Positions 19,726-27,377 of a DNA stretch of 64,000 nucleotides are shown here, piece after piece. The notes beneath the pieces are model-generated. The model ran no database searches, was not told where the DNA came from, and saw nothing but the letters and a program-made list of their open reading frames with translations. The translations under genes and the position numbers were made by a program. Position 1 is the stretch's first letter, and each line of letters begins with the position of its first letter. The stretch is from a virus: positions 774-64,773 of the IMG/VR virus record IMGVR_UViG_3300030101_004160. One strand, written 5' to 3'.

Positions 19726-20190
19726 TTATACTGAAGCAATAAATACTTCTAGTGTATGTCCAGCCACTCCTTTTACTTTCAAAGCGGTTGCATTATCAAG
19801 TGTAGACCCTCCATTTCCTCCTTCTACTTTTGTGCCTGTATACATTATGCTAGAAGCAGGAGCTACTTCAGTGTATGCAGCATCAGAATCTTCGTCATCT
19901 AGGCCTACTTGCAGAGCATCTGTACCATCTAAATTTGTTACTCTTATGTATTTTACAGAGGCTCTTTTAAATGTTCCTACCGATTCTCCAGTAGAAAATG
20001 TTGCTACTTCTGTTAGGTTTGTATTCTCTAATTTTAACACGCGCTTAGAAACGTTTGCAATAGAAGCAAATGTGTGTGTACAGGTTTGCGCAAAATCTCT
20101 TGCATCGGATGTTCCTACATCATGCCCTACGGATAGAGCTTCTGTTATTGTAACGGTTAAGGATGATGCATTAATATCAGTATCTGCCAT
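19726..20190 (-). CDS. small beta-rich virion protein (154 aa)
   Basis: A Thr/Ala/Ser-rich, beta-predicted protein without signal peptide. It contains KYIRVTNLDGTDALQVGL followed by an acidic turn and VAPASSIMY. The same 'V-x-N-[LV]-D ... x-P-[GA]-[ES]' layout appears in the two proteins at 52201-52617 and 52642-53025, so the three are probably paralogous structural modules. It lies between two neck-region genes. It is likely a decoration, neck or fibre-attachment protein; no named family is recognised. Confidence 0.45.
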   Translation of the reverse strand: MADTDINASSLTVTITEALSVGHDVGTSDARDFAQTCTHTFASIANVSKRVLKLENTNLTEVATFSTGESVGTFKRASVKYIRVTNLDGTDALQVGLDDEDSDAAYTEVAPASSIMYTGTKVEGGNGGSTLDNATALKVKGVAGHTLEVFIASV

Positions 20191-20195
20191 ATTTT

Positions 20196-20588
20196 TTAAT
20201 TTTTATTTATTATTTTTTTTGCATAACTTAGCGGTAAAACCTTACAGTGTCTGTATTTGGGTGGTCTTATCCACATTAATTTTTTGTAGTAATCATTTAA
20301 TATTGGTACCTTAAAAAAAACCGTTTCTCCTTTTTCTTTTGTAGCATGATTGTCTACCCTTATGTGAAACGCCCTGGTATGTAATTTTTCTTCCAAAGTT
20401 AAATATCCTAATTTTTTAGGTAAAACAACTTGACGACTTCTTTCTACTACATCTCTTATTGTAATTTCAAAAAACTTTGTTATTATGCTGTAATAAGTTT
20501 TGTAGCTAATTTTTTTTGAAAATTTACCTTTTATACTTTTAAATATATCTTTAATTGATACGTATTTATCTTTGTACTCGTGCCCCAC
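20196..20588 (-). CDS. conserved phage structural-region protein (130 aa)
   Basis: A basic protein with helical N-terminus (YKTYYSIITKFFEITIRDVV) and the phrase VVLPKKLGYLTLEEK, a 'hydrophobic-Leu-Pro-x-x-Leu-Gly' pattern that I associate with a family encoded beside portal and neck genes in crAss-like and cyanophage-type genomes. I cannot name its function. Its start lies inside the 3' end of the upstream 369-residue gene (23-base overlap), implying translational coupling with neck assembly genes. Confidence 0.4.
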   Translation of the reverse strand: MGHEYKDKYVSIKDIFKSIKGKFSKKISYKTYYSIITKFFEITIRDVVERSRQVVLPKKLGYLTLEEKLHTRAFHIRVDNHATKEKGETVFFKVPILNDYYKKLMWIRPPKYRHCKVLPLSYAKKIINKN

Positions 20589-21675
20589 TTTTTTTCATTT
20601 TTTCGTTATCATCTTGACCGTCAACAATCATATCAGGCATAGTTTTAAGTTCTGTTTGGATTTCTATTTGTAATACTCTTTGAATTAAATCACTAACATA
20701 TTCTAAAGGTATTGGATAAATCGTTTCTGCGTCATCAAATTTTTCTTCATTACTCCAAATAAAATTTTTCATAAAACTAATTTCTGTTGGATTTTCTAAA
20801 ACCATTTGTGCATCACATGAGTATTTCCAAAATATTTTCTTTTCACCTGGACTGTGTAAATCTCCATGATAATTAGGTGATATTTCTAAATTGTTTAATT
20901 TTATGAAATATTGAGGATTTTTACGATTATAACTATTCCAATGTGTTGGTAAAGTAAAGAAGCTTGATCTCGCAGAATGTAAAGAATAAAATGGATCATT
21001 ACTACCTGTAAATTTATTACTTCTGTAAAATAAATCTTCATTGCTTCTTTGATATAAGGATAAAGTCCTGGTAGTTGCGCCGCCTGCAGCTTCGTTTTGT
21101 GCCGTTGTAAAATCATCAGGAAAATGAGTTGATCTTTGTATTTTAACTACCTTTACTAGATCTTTGCCTGGTAAAATTATAGGCTTTGGTATAAAGCCCT
21201 GAAATATACCGAAATTTCTAAAATCACCTTTATATTTTTTTGTACCCCTCAGTTCTCGTCCATATACATCTAGGTTTTGAGCTTCCCTCCAAGTCTGCGA
21301 TGATATGTCTGCAGATATACTACCTAACGCTATAAATTGTCCTGACAATTCACCTGAACTGTCTTTTGGTAAATTTTGTACATATGTGGATGCTGTTGAT
21401 GGCGGACTAGACGCTATATTTTTGTTGTATATATCCCATGCGTTGTCATACACGGCTACGTCACTTAAAGCTGCATTACGAGTTGTTACACTTAGTGATT
21501 GTGTCCATCCATCGTAACGAAATTGATTTTTATTTACTAAATCAATACAAAGTTTTGCTCTATGATAGTGTATCCAGTGTTTAATTTGCTGTATGCTTAT
21601 TTTGTTTTCTAAACTGCTTTGCCCTCCGTAAGCTAGGTTTTTTATATTGTAGGCTATTTCGTTTAATGTAATCAT
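20566..21675 (-). CDS. head-tail connector/neck protein (369 aa)
   Basis: The N-terminus MITLNEIAYNIKNLAYGGQ followed by IQQIKHWIHYHRAKL is a pattern I know from neck or tail-adaptor proteins encoded downstream of capsid genes in Bacteroidetes phages. The rest is mixed alpha/beta, with no membrane segment. It is the first gene after a clear terminator hairpin (21726-21767) and a strong host-type promoter (21698-21731), so it probably opens a neck-tail transcription unit separate from the capsid unit. The start at ATG 21675 gives a leader of roughly 20 bases from that promoter. Confidence 0.5.
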   Translation of the reverse strand: MITLNEIAYNIKNLAYGGQSSLENKISIQQIKHWIHYHRAKLCIDLVNKNQFRYDGWTQSLSVTTRNAALSDVAVYDNAWDIYNKNIASSPPSTASTYVQNLPKDSSGELSGQFIALGSISADISSQTWREAQNLDVYGRELRGTKKYKGDFRNFGIFQGFIPKPIILPGKDLVKVVKIQRSTHFPDDFTTAQNEAAGGATTRTLSLYQRSNEDLFYRSNKFTGSNDPFYSLHSARSSFFTLPTHWNSYNRKNPQYFIKLNNLEISPNYHGDLHSPGEKKIFWKYSCDAQMVLENPTEISFMKNFIWSNEEKFDDAETIYPIPLEYVSDLIQRVLQIEIQTELKTMPDMIVDGQDDNEKMKKSGARVQR

Positions 21676-21697
21676 TAGGCGCAGTTTTAGGTGTTTA

Positions 21698-21731
21698 CAA
21701 AATTAATTAATTTTTCTGTATAAAACAAAAA
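21698..21731 (-). promoter_or_regulatory. Bacteroidetes-type promoter for the neck/tail operon
   Basis: Read on the minus strand: TTTTTG (bases 21731-21726), 20 bases, then TAATTTTG (21705-21698), matching the Bacteroidetes housekeeping consensus TTG...TAnnTTTG with its usual spacer near 19-21. It lies about 20 bases before ATG 21675. The -33 element overlaps one arm of the terminator hairpin described next. Confidence 0.6.
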
Positions 21732-21767
21732 TAGGCCTCAACTATTTCTAGTATTAACCTATTTTTG
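21726..21767 (-). terminator. intrinsic terminator between capsid-side and neck-tail operons
   Basis: CAAAAATAGG (21726-21735) and CCTATTTTTG (21758-21767) form a perfect 10-bp stem with a 22-base loop. On the minus strand the downstream arm runs into a T-rich tract (TTTTTGTTTTAT). It follows the stop of the 266-residue gene at 21799 by about 30 bases. Confidence 0.6.
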
Positions 21768-21798
21768 CAGCAGGGAGCAAAAGAACTCTCTATTTACT

Positions 21799-22599
21799 TT
21801 AATTTGGACCAGTCATCATTCCAACATCCGTTCTTGTCATTTTAAGCACAGCGTCCTCTATTATTTGATTTTGATAATGTAAAGGTATCGCCATGCTTCC
21901 TTGTACTGCAGAGGCATCTTCAGTAACATCAGTAAAAGCTTGTTCTAATAAAGGCAGCAATATAGTTTGCATGTATAAGCTACGGATCGCTCCCGCAAAG
22001 CTAAAAATTATTCTGTTTTCTATATATGCCCATTGTAAATTTTCAGAACCGCCGCCAGCTCTTGGGTCACGTGATGAGTTAAAAGGGTCTGGTGTATGTC
22101 GGTTATGATAGAAATCTCTAATATCTACATTCTTTACTGGCATAGCCTCAGACGTCTTTATATCGCTAGTTGTTACATTAGAATAAGGCAGTCCTGTTGT
22201 TAAATCAATAATTTCATTAACATTATAAGTATGAGCACTAATATTTAAAACATATAAGTGTTGTTTTGGCACCATATATTGATTTCCATATTTAAAATAG
22301 CCCCTTTCGCCAGTAGAACTAGTGTCTAAATATTTTTCAGAAAAAGCGGGATATCTATTATTATATATAAATGATCCTCCTAATATTTCAGCCTTACTCA
22401 AAGTAAAACCATTATAATCTATAAACGGAGCCATAGCCTTTCTTGAATCTTCATCAATTAGCATCTTGTCATAATGAAAGTTTATAAAATCAGATATTGC
22501 TAATTTTAAAAATTCGTTTTTTTCTTCATTTGTAAAATAAGGTTGATCAGCCTTGTCTAAAAGGAGATCCATTAATTTATGAGCCTCGTCTAAATTCAT
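21799..22599 (-). CDS. putative head-tail connector protein (266 aa)
   Basis: Not assignable to a named family from sequence alone. The N-terminal 45 residues are helical and acidic (MNLDEAHKLMDLLLDKADQ, then FTNEEKNEFLKLAISDF), a common start for head-completion proteins; the rest is mixed, with Tyr/Asn-rich beta segments and a helical C-terminus (YQNQIIEDAVLKMTRTD). It sits three bases after the 258-residue gene and ends the transcription unit that includes capsid genes, just before a terminator. Its role is inferred from position and architecture. Confidence 0.4.
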   Translation of the reverse strand: MNLDEAHKLMDLLLDKADQPYFTNEEKNEFLKLAISDFINFHYDKMLIDEDSRKAMAPFIDYNGFTLSKAEILGGSFIYNNRYPAFSEKYLDTSSTGERGYFKYGNQYMVPKQHLYVLNISAHTYNVNEIIDLTTGLPYSNVTTSDIKTSEAMPVKNVDIRDFYHNRHTPDPFNSSRDPRAGGGSENLQWAYIENRIIFSFAGAIRSLYMQTILLPLLEQAFTDVTEDASAVQGSMAIPLHYQNQIIEDAVLKMTRTDVGMMTGPN

Positions 22600-22602
22600 T
22601 TA

Positions 22603-23379
22603 TTACTTTTTTTTACTACCAAACCAACCCTTTGGTTTTTCTTCTGTAGTTTCCATTTCTTTTATAATACTACTTGACAATGTTTGTGGTTTTTGATCAT
22701 TATCTTTTTCTACAAAAGTCTTTTCTGTTTTTTCTTCTACAGCAGGTTTTCCTGTTCTTAGCTGTCTTCTAAGTAACGCGTATACATCTGCGTTATCTTT
22801 TAACCAAACTATAGCTTGATCATCAGAAAGCCCTATATTCAAAGAACCGTGTTTCCAAACTCCATTTATTCTTGATAATACTTTTTTGTGTTCTGCTTTT
22901 TTTAGAAAAACTCTATACTCTTGATCTATATCATTAGTAAGCTCTAAAAATTTTTCTGGCGTAGTATTCGCGTATTGTATTATTTTTGCTCTTAACATTA
23001 TTTCGTCTACGTCTGGATCTAGACCCATAAGAACAGCTATATCATTCATAGCCGTCATAGATAAACTGGTTGCTTTTGTGATTGCCTCTGCGCTTTTTAA
23101 CGCACCTTCTGCGTTTTTTTCTTCGTTAGCTCTAACATCCTCAACAATAAACTTACCTATTAACGGATGGTTTTTTAAAAACTCATAAGATCTTTTGTCT
23201 TGTTTTTTTGTTATATCTAAAGATACTAGCGGCTGAAACATTTCAAACCCGTCAGTTTTTTGATCGTTTATATCTATCAGCTCTATATTTCTACCTGATT
23301 TGTCTTTGTAATTTCCAAACTTACAATAATTAAATTTTCCAGCATTTTTTGCTTTAATGTGTACTATGTGTCTTTTCAT
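22603..23379 (-). CDS. hypothetical capsid-region protein (258 aa)
   Basis: Unrecognised. It has a basic N-terminus (MKRHIVHIKAKNAGKFNY), a helical Ala-rich centre (about residues 85-135), and a low-complexity Lys/Glu/Thr C-terminal tail ending PKGWFGSKKK. There is no signal peptide or membrane segment. It lies between a small basic protein and a putative connector. A role in head completion or packaging regulation is possible but not shown. Confidence 0.35.
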   Translation of the reverse strand: MKRHIVHIKAKNAGKFNYCKFGNYKDKSGRNIELIDINDQKTDGFEMFQPLVSLDITKKQDKRSYEFLKNHPLIGKFIVEDVRANEEKNAEGALKSAEAITKATSLSMTAMNDIAVLMGLDPDVDEIMLRAKIIQYANTTPEKFLELTNDIDQEYRVFLKKAEHKKVLSRINGVWKHGSLNIGLSDDQAIVWLKDNADVYALLRRQLRTGKPAVEEKTEKTFVEKDNDQKPQTLSSSIIKEMETTEEKPKGWFGSKKK

Positions 23380-23407
23380 TTTCTTTCTTTTTAGTTATTA
23401 CTCCCTG

Positions 23408-23605
23408 TTAATTATTTACTTTTTTTCCCTTTTTTTCTCTAATTACATTTCCGTTCTCTATCCATGTTTTATTAGATGATTTTTTCGCCCATTTAAAACC
23501 TGATCTATTCCCTATTGAAAATACTTGTTTACCTTTAGGCTTTTGTATTTCATTTTCTTTTTGCTCTATTACTTTCCCGTTTCTGTATACTAGTCTTGTT
23601 CTCAT
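23408..23605 (-). CDS. small basic hypothetical protein (65 aa), probably leaderless mRNA
   Basis: Lys/Arg/Gly/Asn-rich, with two similar halves: NGKVIEQKENEI near residue 9 and NGNVIREKKGKK near residue 52, suggesting a short internal repeat around a central KGKQVFSIGNRSGFKW. Function unknown. Its ATG lies only four bases after a perfect TATATTTG -7 box, so its transcript would begin at or next to the start codon. Confidence 0.5.
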   Translation of the reverse strand: MRTRLVYRNGKVIEQKENEIQKPKGKQVFSIGNRSGFKWAKKSSNKTWIENGNVIREKKGKKVNN

Positions 23606-23609
23606 TTTA

Positions 23610-23617
23610 CAAATATA
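23610..23617 (-). promoter_or_regulatory. TATATTTG -7 box, start-codon proximal
   Basis: The forward bases CAAATATA read TATATTTG on the minus strand, the Bacteroidetes -7 consensus. ATG 23605 follows after four bases. No convincing -33 TTG is visible at the expected distance. Confidence 0.5.
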
Positions 23618-23625
23618 AGAATTTT

Positions 23626-23645
23626 GGGGGAACCGAAGCTCCCCC
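23626..23645 (-). terminator. GC-rich hairpin between structural genes
   Basis: GGGGGA (23626-23631) pairs with TCCCCC (23640-23645) around an 8-base loop, striking in such AT-rich DNA. It follows the 186-residue capsid-region gene. The downstream tract (AAAATTCTTAT on the minus strand) is not U-rich, so it may be a weak terminator or an mRNA 3'-end stabiliser. Confidence 0.4.
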
Positions 23646-23671
23646 GAAACTCTAATTTAATCTACATACAA

Positions 23672-24232
23672 TTATGCAGATGCACCACCAACTAAATGAA
23701 CTGTTGCTATTGCAGTTGGTATTTGTCCTTGTAAGTGCCAGTTTACACCGTCACATAAAACACCAAGTCTTAACCCTTCTGCTGATTGAGCTACTGATCC
23801 ATCAACGGTAATTTTTGAAACACCATTAAATGCATCAACATCATCATTAGCAGCAGTAGAAATAATACCACCGAATATATCAGTTGCATCAAGTCCTGTT
23901 GTCAAGATAAAATCTGCATCGTCATCAGAATCAACTGTAAAACAAAAGTCAAAATATACTCCAGCAGAATTTGCTGCTGTTGGTAAAGTTATTGTAACAT
24001 TATTGTCTACAGCCGCCATACTGACAGCAAATAAAGTTCCTGATTCTGCTGTAGTCAATGTTCTTGTAACAGCAGAGCTGTTAGAGATTTCTTCAACAGG
24101 CCTAGCTATTTGCATGTGAGGAGCAAATTTTGCTTGCTCTCCTGCAGATAATGTACCGTTTGACGTGTCTACTCCAGTTGTGAACTTTTTAATTGCAGTT
24201 CTTAGTTTGTTAAAATCAAATTTTATTGCCAT
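23672..24232 (-). CDS. putative capsid decoration/minor head protein (186 aa)
   Basis: A helical N-terminus (FDFNKLRTAIKKFTTGVD) is followed by a Thr/Ala/Asp-rich beta domain (about residues 50-186) typical of surface decoration or minor head proteins; no Cys-based or catalytic motifs are seen. It is two genes downstream of the major capsid gene and is flanked on both sides by stable hairpins, as expected for an abundant structural product. The family is unnamed; decoration is inferred. Confidence 0.45.
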   Translation of the reverse strand: MAIKFDFNKLRTAIKKFTTGVDTSNGTLSAGEQAKFAPHMQIARPVEEISNSSAVTRTLTTAESGTLFAVSMAAVDNNVTITLPTAANSAGVYFDFCFTVDSDDDADFILTTGLDATDIFGGIISTAANDDVDAFNGVSKITVDGSVAQSAEGLRLGVLCDGVNWHLQGQIPTAIATVHLVGGASA

Positions 24233-24261
24233 TTTTCTAAATTTTTTAAAGTTTATAAATA

Positions 24262-24299
24262 GGAGGCCTGCATAAAGGCACTATCTTCTACAGACCTCC
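24262..24299 (-). terminator. stable hairpin between two capsid-region genes
   Basis: GGAGGCCTG (24262-24270) pairs with CAGACCTCC (24291-24299) with one mismatch. On the minus strand the following sequence is TATTTATAAAC, only moderately U-rich, so partial termination or mRNA stabilisation is more likely than full termination. Confidence 0.4.
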
Positions 24300-24314
24300 G
24301 TTAATTAATTATTA

Positions 24315-24617
24315 TTACGCGTGCGTGATTGAGTCTACTTCTTCAATTCCGTCAATACCATATATAGAATTAACATCGTCAGCTAAAGTAACAATTCCTC
24401 GTCCAGCTAAAACTAGCCTTCCAATATTTTGTACAACTGAAGCTGTTTTTGCTTCTGTCGTACCTAAAGTAATTGCTTTAGCAGCACCACCTGAATCTGT
24501 ATAGTCAATTACTACAGTAGTTGAATCTGTTGTTCTAATTGACATAACTTTATCAGTGTCTAGTGCAATTGAGTCTGCAGCTGAATCAGCAGCGTAAAAA
24601 AAACATCTATTTGCCAT
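24315..24617 (-). CDS. small capsid-associated beta protein (100 aa)
   Basis: An acidic, Thr/Ala/Asp-rich, beta-predicted protein (ALDTDKVMSIRTTDSTTVVI, then a Gly/Ala turn) encoded immediately downstream of the major capsid gene (27-base gap). The composition and slot match small decoration or cement proteins. No family name is recognised and no catalytic motif is present. Confidence 0.45.
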   Translation of the reverse strand: MANRCFFYAADSAADSIALDTDKVMSIRTTDSTTVVIDYTDSGGAAKAITLGTTEAKTASVVQNIGRLVLAGRGIVTLADDVNSIYGIDGIEEVDSITHA

Positions 24618-24643
24618 ATTTTCTAATTTTTAAAGGTTAATAA

Positions 24644-26182
24644 TTACGATGCACTTAAGATACCACAAGACAATGGGTTTCTAACAATGATTCCAGTTTC
24701 TGAAAGCACGTGTGCTTCAAATTTGTCATCAGCATTAGCAGCCAATATTGCTTGTTGGTCATAAGGATTCACCATTCCAGCTACATACTTCTTGATCATA
24801 CTTCTGTTAACTCCTTCAGCTCCTTTTGTAATTAACTCTACGTTAGATACACCAGTAGACTTACCGAAGTCCATAAATACCATCTTTGCAGATTCTCTTA
24901 ATCTGTTGTCACCAAATGAATTAGTTCCACCAGCTACAGAATGCAAGTTAGGATCATCAAACACAGGGCAGTGAGCAATAGTAATTTTATTACCTAGCGC
25001 GCTGTATGATACGAAGTTAGCTCCTAAGTCAACATCTCCATTTACACCTGACATAGATCCTCCTGTAAACGCGCCCGCAGGTGCAACAATAAGATCTTTC
25101 ATAGCTCTATGGAATGCTAACCTACCTTCAGTTCCAGTAAATACAACAAACTCATTTCCTTCAGCTGATTGTGTATTTAATGAAATTTTAGCAATAAACT
25201 CAGTAATGATATCCTCAGTTAATGAACCATAAGAGTAAGTTGCTTGGTTAGCAGAATCAATCTGAGCCAATAAACCATCTCCTGTAATAATTGATGAAGC
25301 TTGAGTTCCTGAAGTACCTAGTGCAGAAGAAGAATAAGCTCCTGGTCTCTGAATAGTTGTGTCAGTTACCGACTTTCTTCCGTACCATCTTTGCAATTCT
25401 TGTTGATACATAAACTCATCCATCATCATTTGTTCTCTTGTAAAGTACCATAATCTTGAACCGTTATTTTCAATCCAAGTTACATCAGTAAGGTCTTTAC
25501 CTGTAACAGAACACTTTTTACGCATTGTAGTCAACCAGTTAGTATGCGTTGCAGGGTACATAAAGTTTTCACCCACATCAGCACCGTCTGATCCATTAGG
25601 GAATGCAGAACCAATAGATGCTACTATAGCTTCGTCAGCAATATCACTTGGTAATAAAGCCTGTGCTGTTGCGTCTATCATTTCAAATTGTATGATATGA
25701 TCTGTTGCAGCTCCACTTGAAGAAGTGTTAGCTACTGGATCAGCAATAACGATTGCTGTAGCTCCAGATTGGAATCTAACCATATCAAATTTATTTAAGA
25801 AGTTACCTGTTCTATCATTAGATCCAGTATCACCTTCTATAATTAAGAAGAACTTATCACCATTAGCATCTGCATCATCTATTGTTCCGCCTGTTGCAGT
25901 AACAGATCCAGAAGCTGTAAATGAAGTTCCATTAGTTGAGAAAAACCCAACATTAAAACTTGGACGATTATATCTTCCCATAACCTTCCATTCAAAAGAG
26001 TTGTCACCTAAGACTTTCTCTGTAGCGAAACGACCTGTTCTTTCTAAAAGATATGTCGCCGCATAACGAGGAAACTGTTGAATAAGCGTTCTTGCAATCT
26101 CTGGGTATTGCATAAGTGCTGTATTCAAAGCATTCTCGGCTGTTGTTCCAGAACCATAAGTTCCTTTAAATAATTTAGCCAT
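24644..26182 (-). CDS. major capsid protein (HK97-fold expected)
   Basis: 512 residues. The N-terminal region (TALMQYPEIARTLIQQFPRY then LLERTGRFATEKVLG) is followed by an Ala/Gly/Thr-rich body and repeated order of beta and helical segments, as in the large capsid proteins of crAss-like and Cellulophaga podoviruses. Position is decisive: portal, acidic scaffold, this gene, then decoration-like genes, all co-oriented. The gene has the most regular, fully spelled codon pattern of the window and is flanked by a leader and hairpins, consistent with high expression. No prohead-protease gene was identified nearby. Confidence 0.75.
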   Translation of the reverse strand: MAKLFKGTYGSGTTAENALNTALMQYPEIARTLIQQFPRYAATYLLERTGRFATEKVLGDNSFEWKVMGRYNRPSFNVGFFSTNGTSFTASGSVTATGGTIDDADANGDKFFLIIEGDTGSNDRTGNFLNKFDMVRFQSGATAIVIADPVANTSSSGAATDHIIQFEMIDATAQALLPSDIADEAIVASIGSAFPNGSDGADVGENFMYPATHTNWLTTMRKKCSVTGKDLTDVTWIENNGSRLWYFTREQMMMDEFMYQQELQRWYGRKSVTDTTIQRPGAYSSSALGTSGTQASSIITGDGLLAQIDSANQATYSYGSLTEDIITEFIAKISLNTQSAEGNEFVVFTGTEGRLAFHRAMKDLIVAPAGAFTGGSMSGVNGDVDLGANFVSYSALGNKITIAHCPVFDDPNLHSVAGGTNSFGDNRLRESAKMVFMDFGKSTGVSNVELITKGAEGVNRSMIKKYVAGMVNPYDQQAILAANADDKFEAHVLSETGIIVRNPLSCGILSAS

Positions 26183-26267
26183 TTTTTTATATTTTATTAA
26201 TTAAACATTTTACCATTTTGTTCAATTAACTTTCAACTATGAGCAGACTTTGTCTTACCGTATAAGC

Positions 26268-27323
26268 TTACTCGCTCATGAACGCTTTTGGATCAAACTT
26301 ACTAGACTTCACTTTGAAGTTAGCTTTGCCCTTTCCAGTGTTAAGGCTTGGCGAGACTATGCTATCCATAATAGCGGCTTTGCCGTCTTCTAAACCTTGA
26401 GAACGAAGAATTTTTTCAATTTGCTTACGATAGAGCATAAACATAGCAACATCCGCAACATTGGCATGATTTGCATATATTTCATTCATCATATCGCCTG
26501 TAGCATACCGATATACTTCTTCTTTCTGTTTTTTTGTAACCTTACCGCCCATGAATTCGTTCATACCTTTGATTTGATTTTTTAATTCTTTTTTTGCTCT
26601 TTCTGTTTGCTCTTTTCTTTCTTGTGCTGCCTTTTTTTCTTGTTGTTTTACTGCAGTGGTCTGCTGATCTATTGCGTTATTTATTGTTCTTCTGATGCTT
26701 TTAGCTTTCATTTTCATCATGCCTGAATCCTCTAACTTGTCTAGTGATTCTTCTATTTCTGAATCTTCAATACCGTCTGCTTTTAATTCTTCAGCTACTA
26801 AATCTCTGTCAGAAAAGTTAAGATAAGTTCTTAGCTCCGCTACTTGATTATTGACTGGCGCTTGCTCTTGTTGAGCTTGCTGTTGTAGTTTTTCCGTGTA
26901 AGAATTTAGCGTATTAACAAACTCGTCTCTTGAGTTTATCTCTATACCTAATTCTTTACCTACCTTAGCCCAAGTAAGAGCCTCTTCAGTTGTTGGTGCT
27001 TCTTCTTTTGTTTCTCCAGCGCCTTCCCAGTCATAGTCTTCTTCTTTTTCCGCTTGCTCTTCCTCGGTTTTACTATCCCAAGACCAACCCTCTTCTTTTT
27101 CTTCCTCTTCTGTCTTTTCTTCAGTCTTTTCTTCTGTTACCTCGTCAACTAATTTAGACTCTTCTGCTTCTTCTGTTTCTTCTTCTTTTTTTTCATTGTT
27201 TACCCCATATGTATCGCTAGCAAACGCAAGAGGATTAAAACTATCTTTATTTTCTGTAGTTTCTTTTGTTGATTCTGTTGTGTTTTCTACAACTTCATCT
27301 ACTAATTTTGATTCTTCTGCCAT
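26268..27323 (-). CDS. capsid scaffolding protein
   Basis: 351 residues, extremely acidic in the first 130 (long Glu/Lys/Thr tracts), with a duplicated ESKLVDEV segment at residues 4-11 and about 55-62, then coiled-coil helices rich in Gln, Lys and Glu. The C-terminus (about 320-351, NTGKGKANFKVKSSKFDPKA) is basic, as in scaffolds that dock on the capsid inner wall. It lies between portal and major capsid genes, the standard scaffold slot. No protease motif is seen, so it is a scaffold rather than a protease-scaffold fusion. Confidence 0.65.
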   Translation of the reverse strand: MAEESKLVDEVVENTTESTKETTENKDSFNPLAFASDTYGVNNEKKEEETEEAEESKLVDEVTEEKTEEKTEEEEKEEGWSWDSKTEEEQAEKEEDYDWEGAGETKEEAPTTEEALTWAKVGKELGIEINSRDEFVNTLNSYTEKLQQQAQQEQAPVNNQVAELRTYLNFSDRDLVAEELKADGIEDSEIEESLDKLEDSGMMKMKAKSIRRTINNAIDQQTTAVKQQEKKAAQERKEQTERAKKELKNQIKGMNEFMGGKVTKKQKEEVYRYATGDMMNEIYANHANVADVAMFMLYRKQIEKILRSQGLEDGKAAIMDSIVSPSLNTGKGKANFKVKSSKFDPKAFMSE

Positions 27324-27357
27324 TTTTTATTTTATTTTAATTAATACTCCCAGCTTG

Positions 27358-27365
27358 CAAATATA
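27358..27365 (-). promoter_or_regulatory. TATATTTG -7 box upstream of scaffold and capsid genes
   Basis: Forward CAAATATA reads TATATTTG on the minus strand, 34 bases before the scaffold ATG (27323), in the short gap after the portal gene. It would boost scaffold and capsid expression over portal. No clear -33 element is seen. Confidence 0.5.
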
Positions 27366-27377
27366 CAAAAATTTTTG

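Noticed and set aside
26183-26290. ATGAGC/GCTCAT complementary arms around the scaffold stop codon
   Set aside because: The 6-bp stem is short and AT-rich with a long loop; it does not rise above chance without comparative data.
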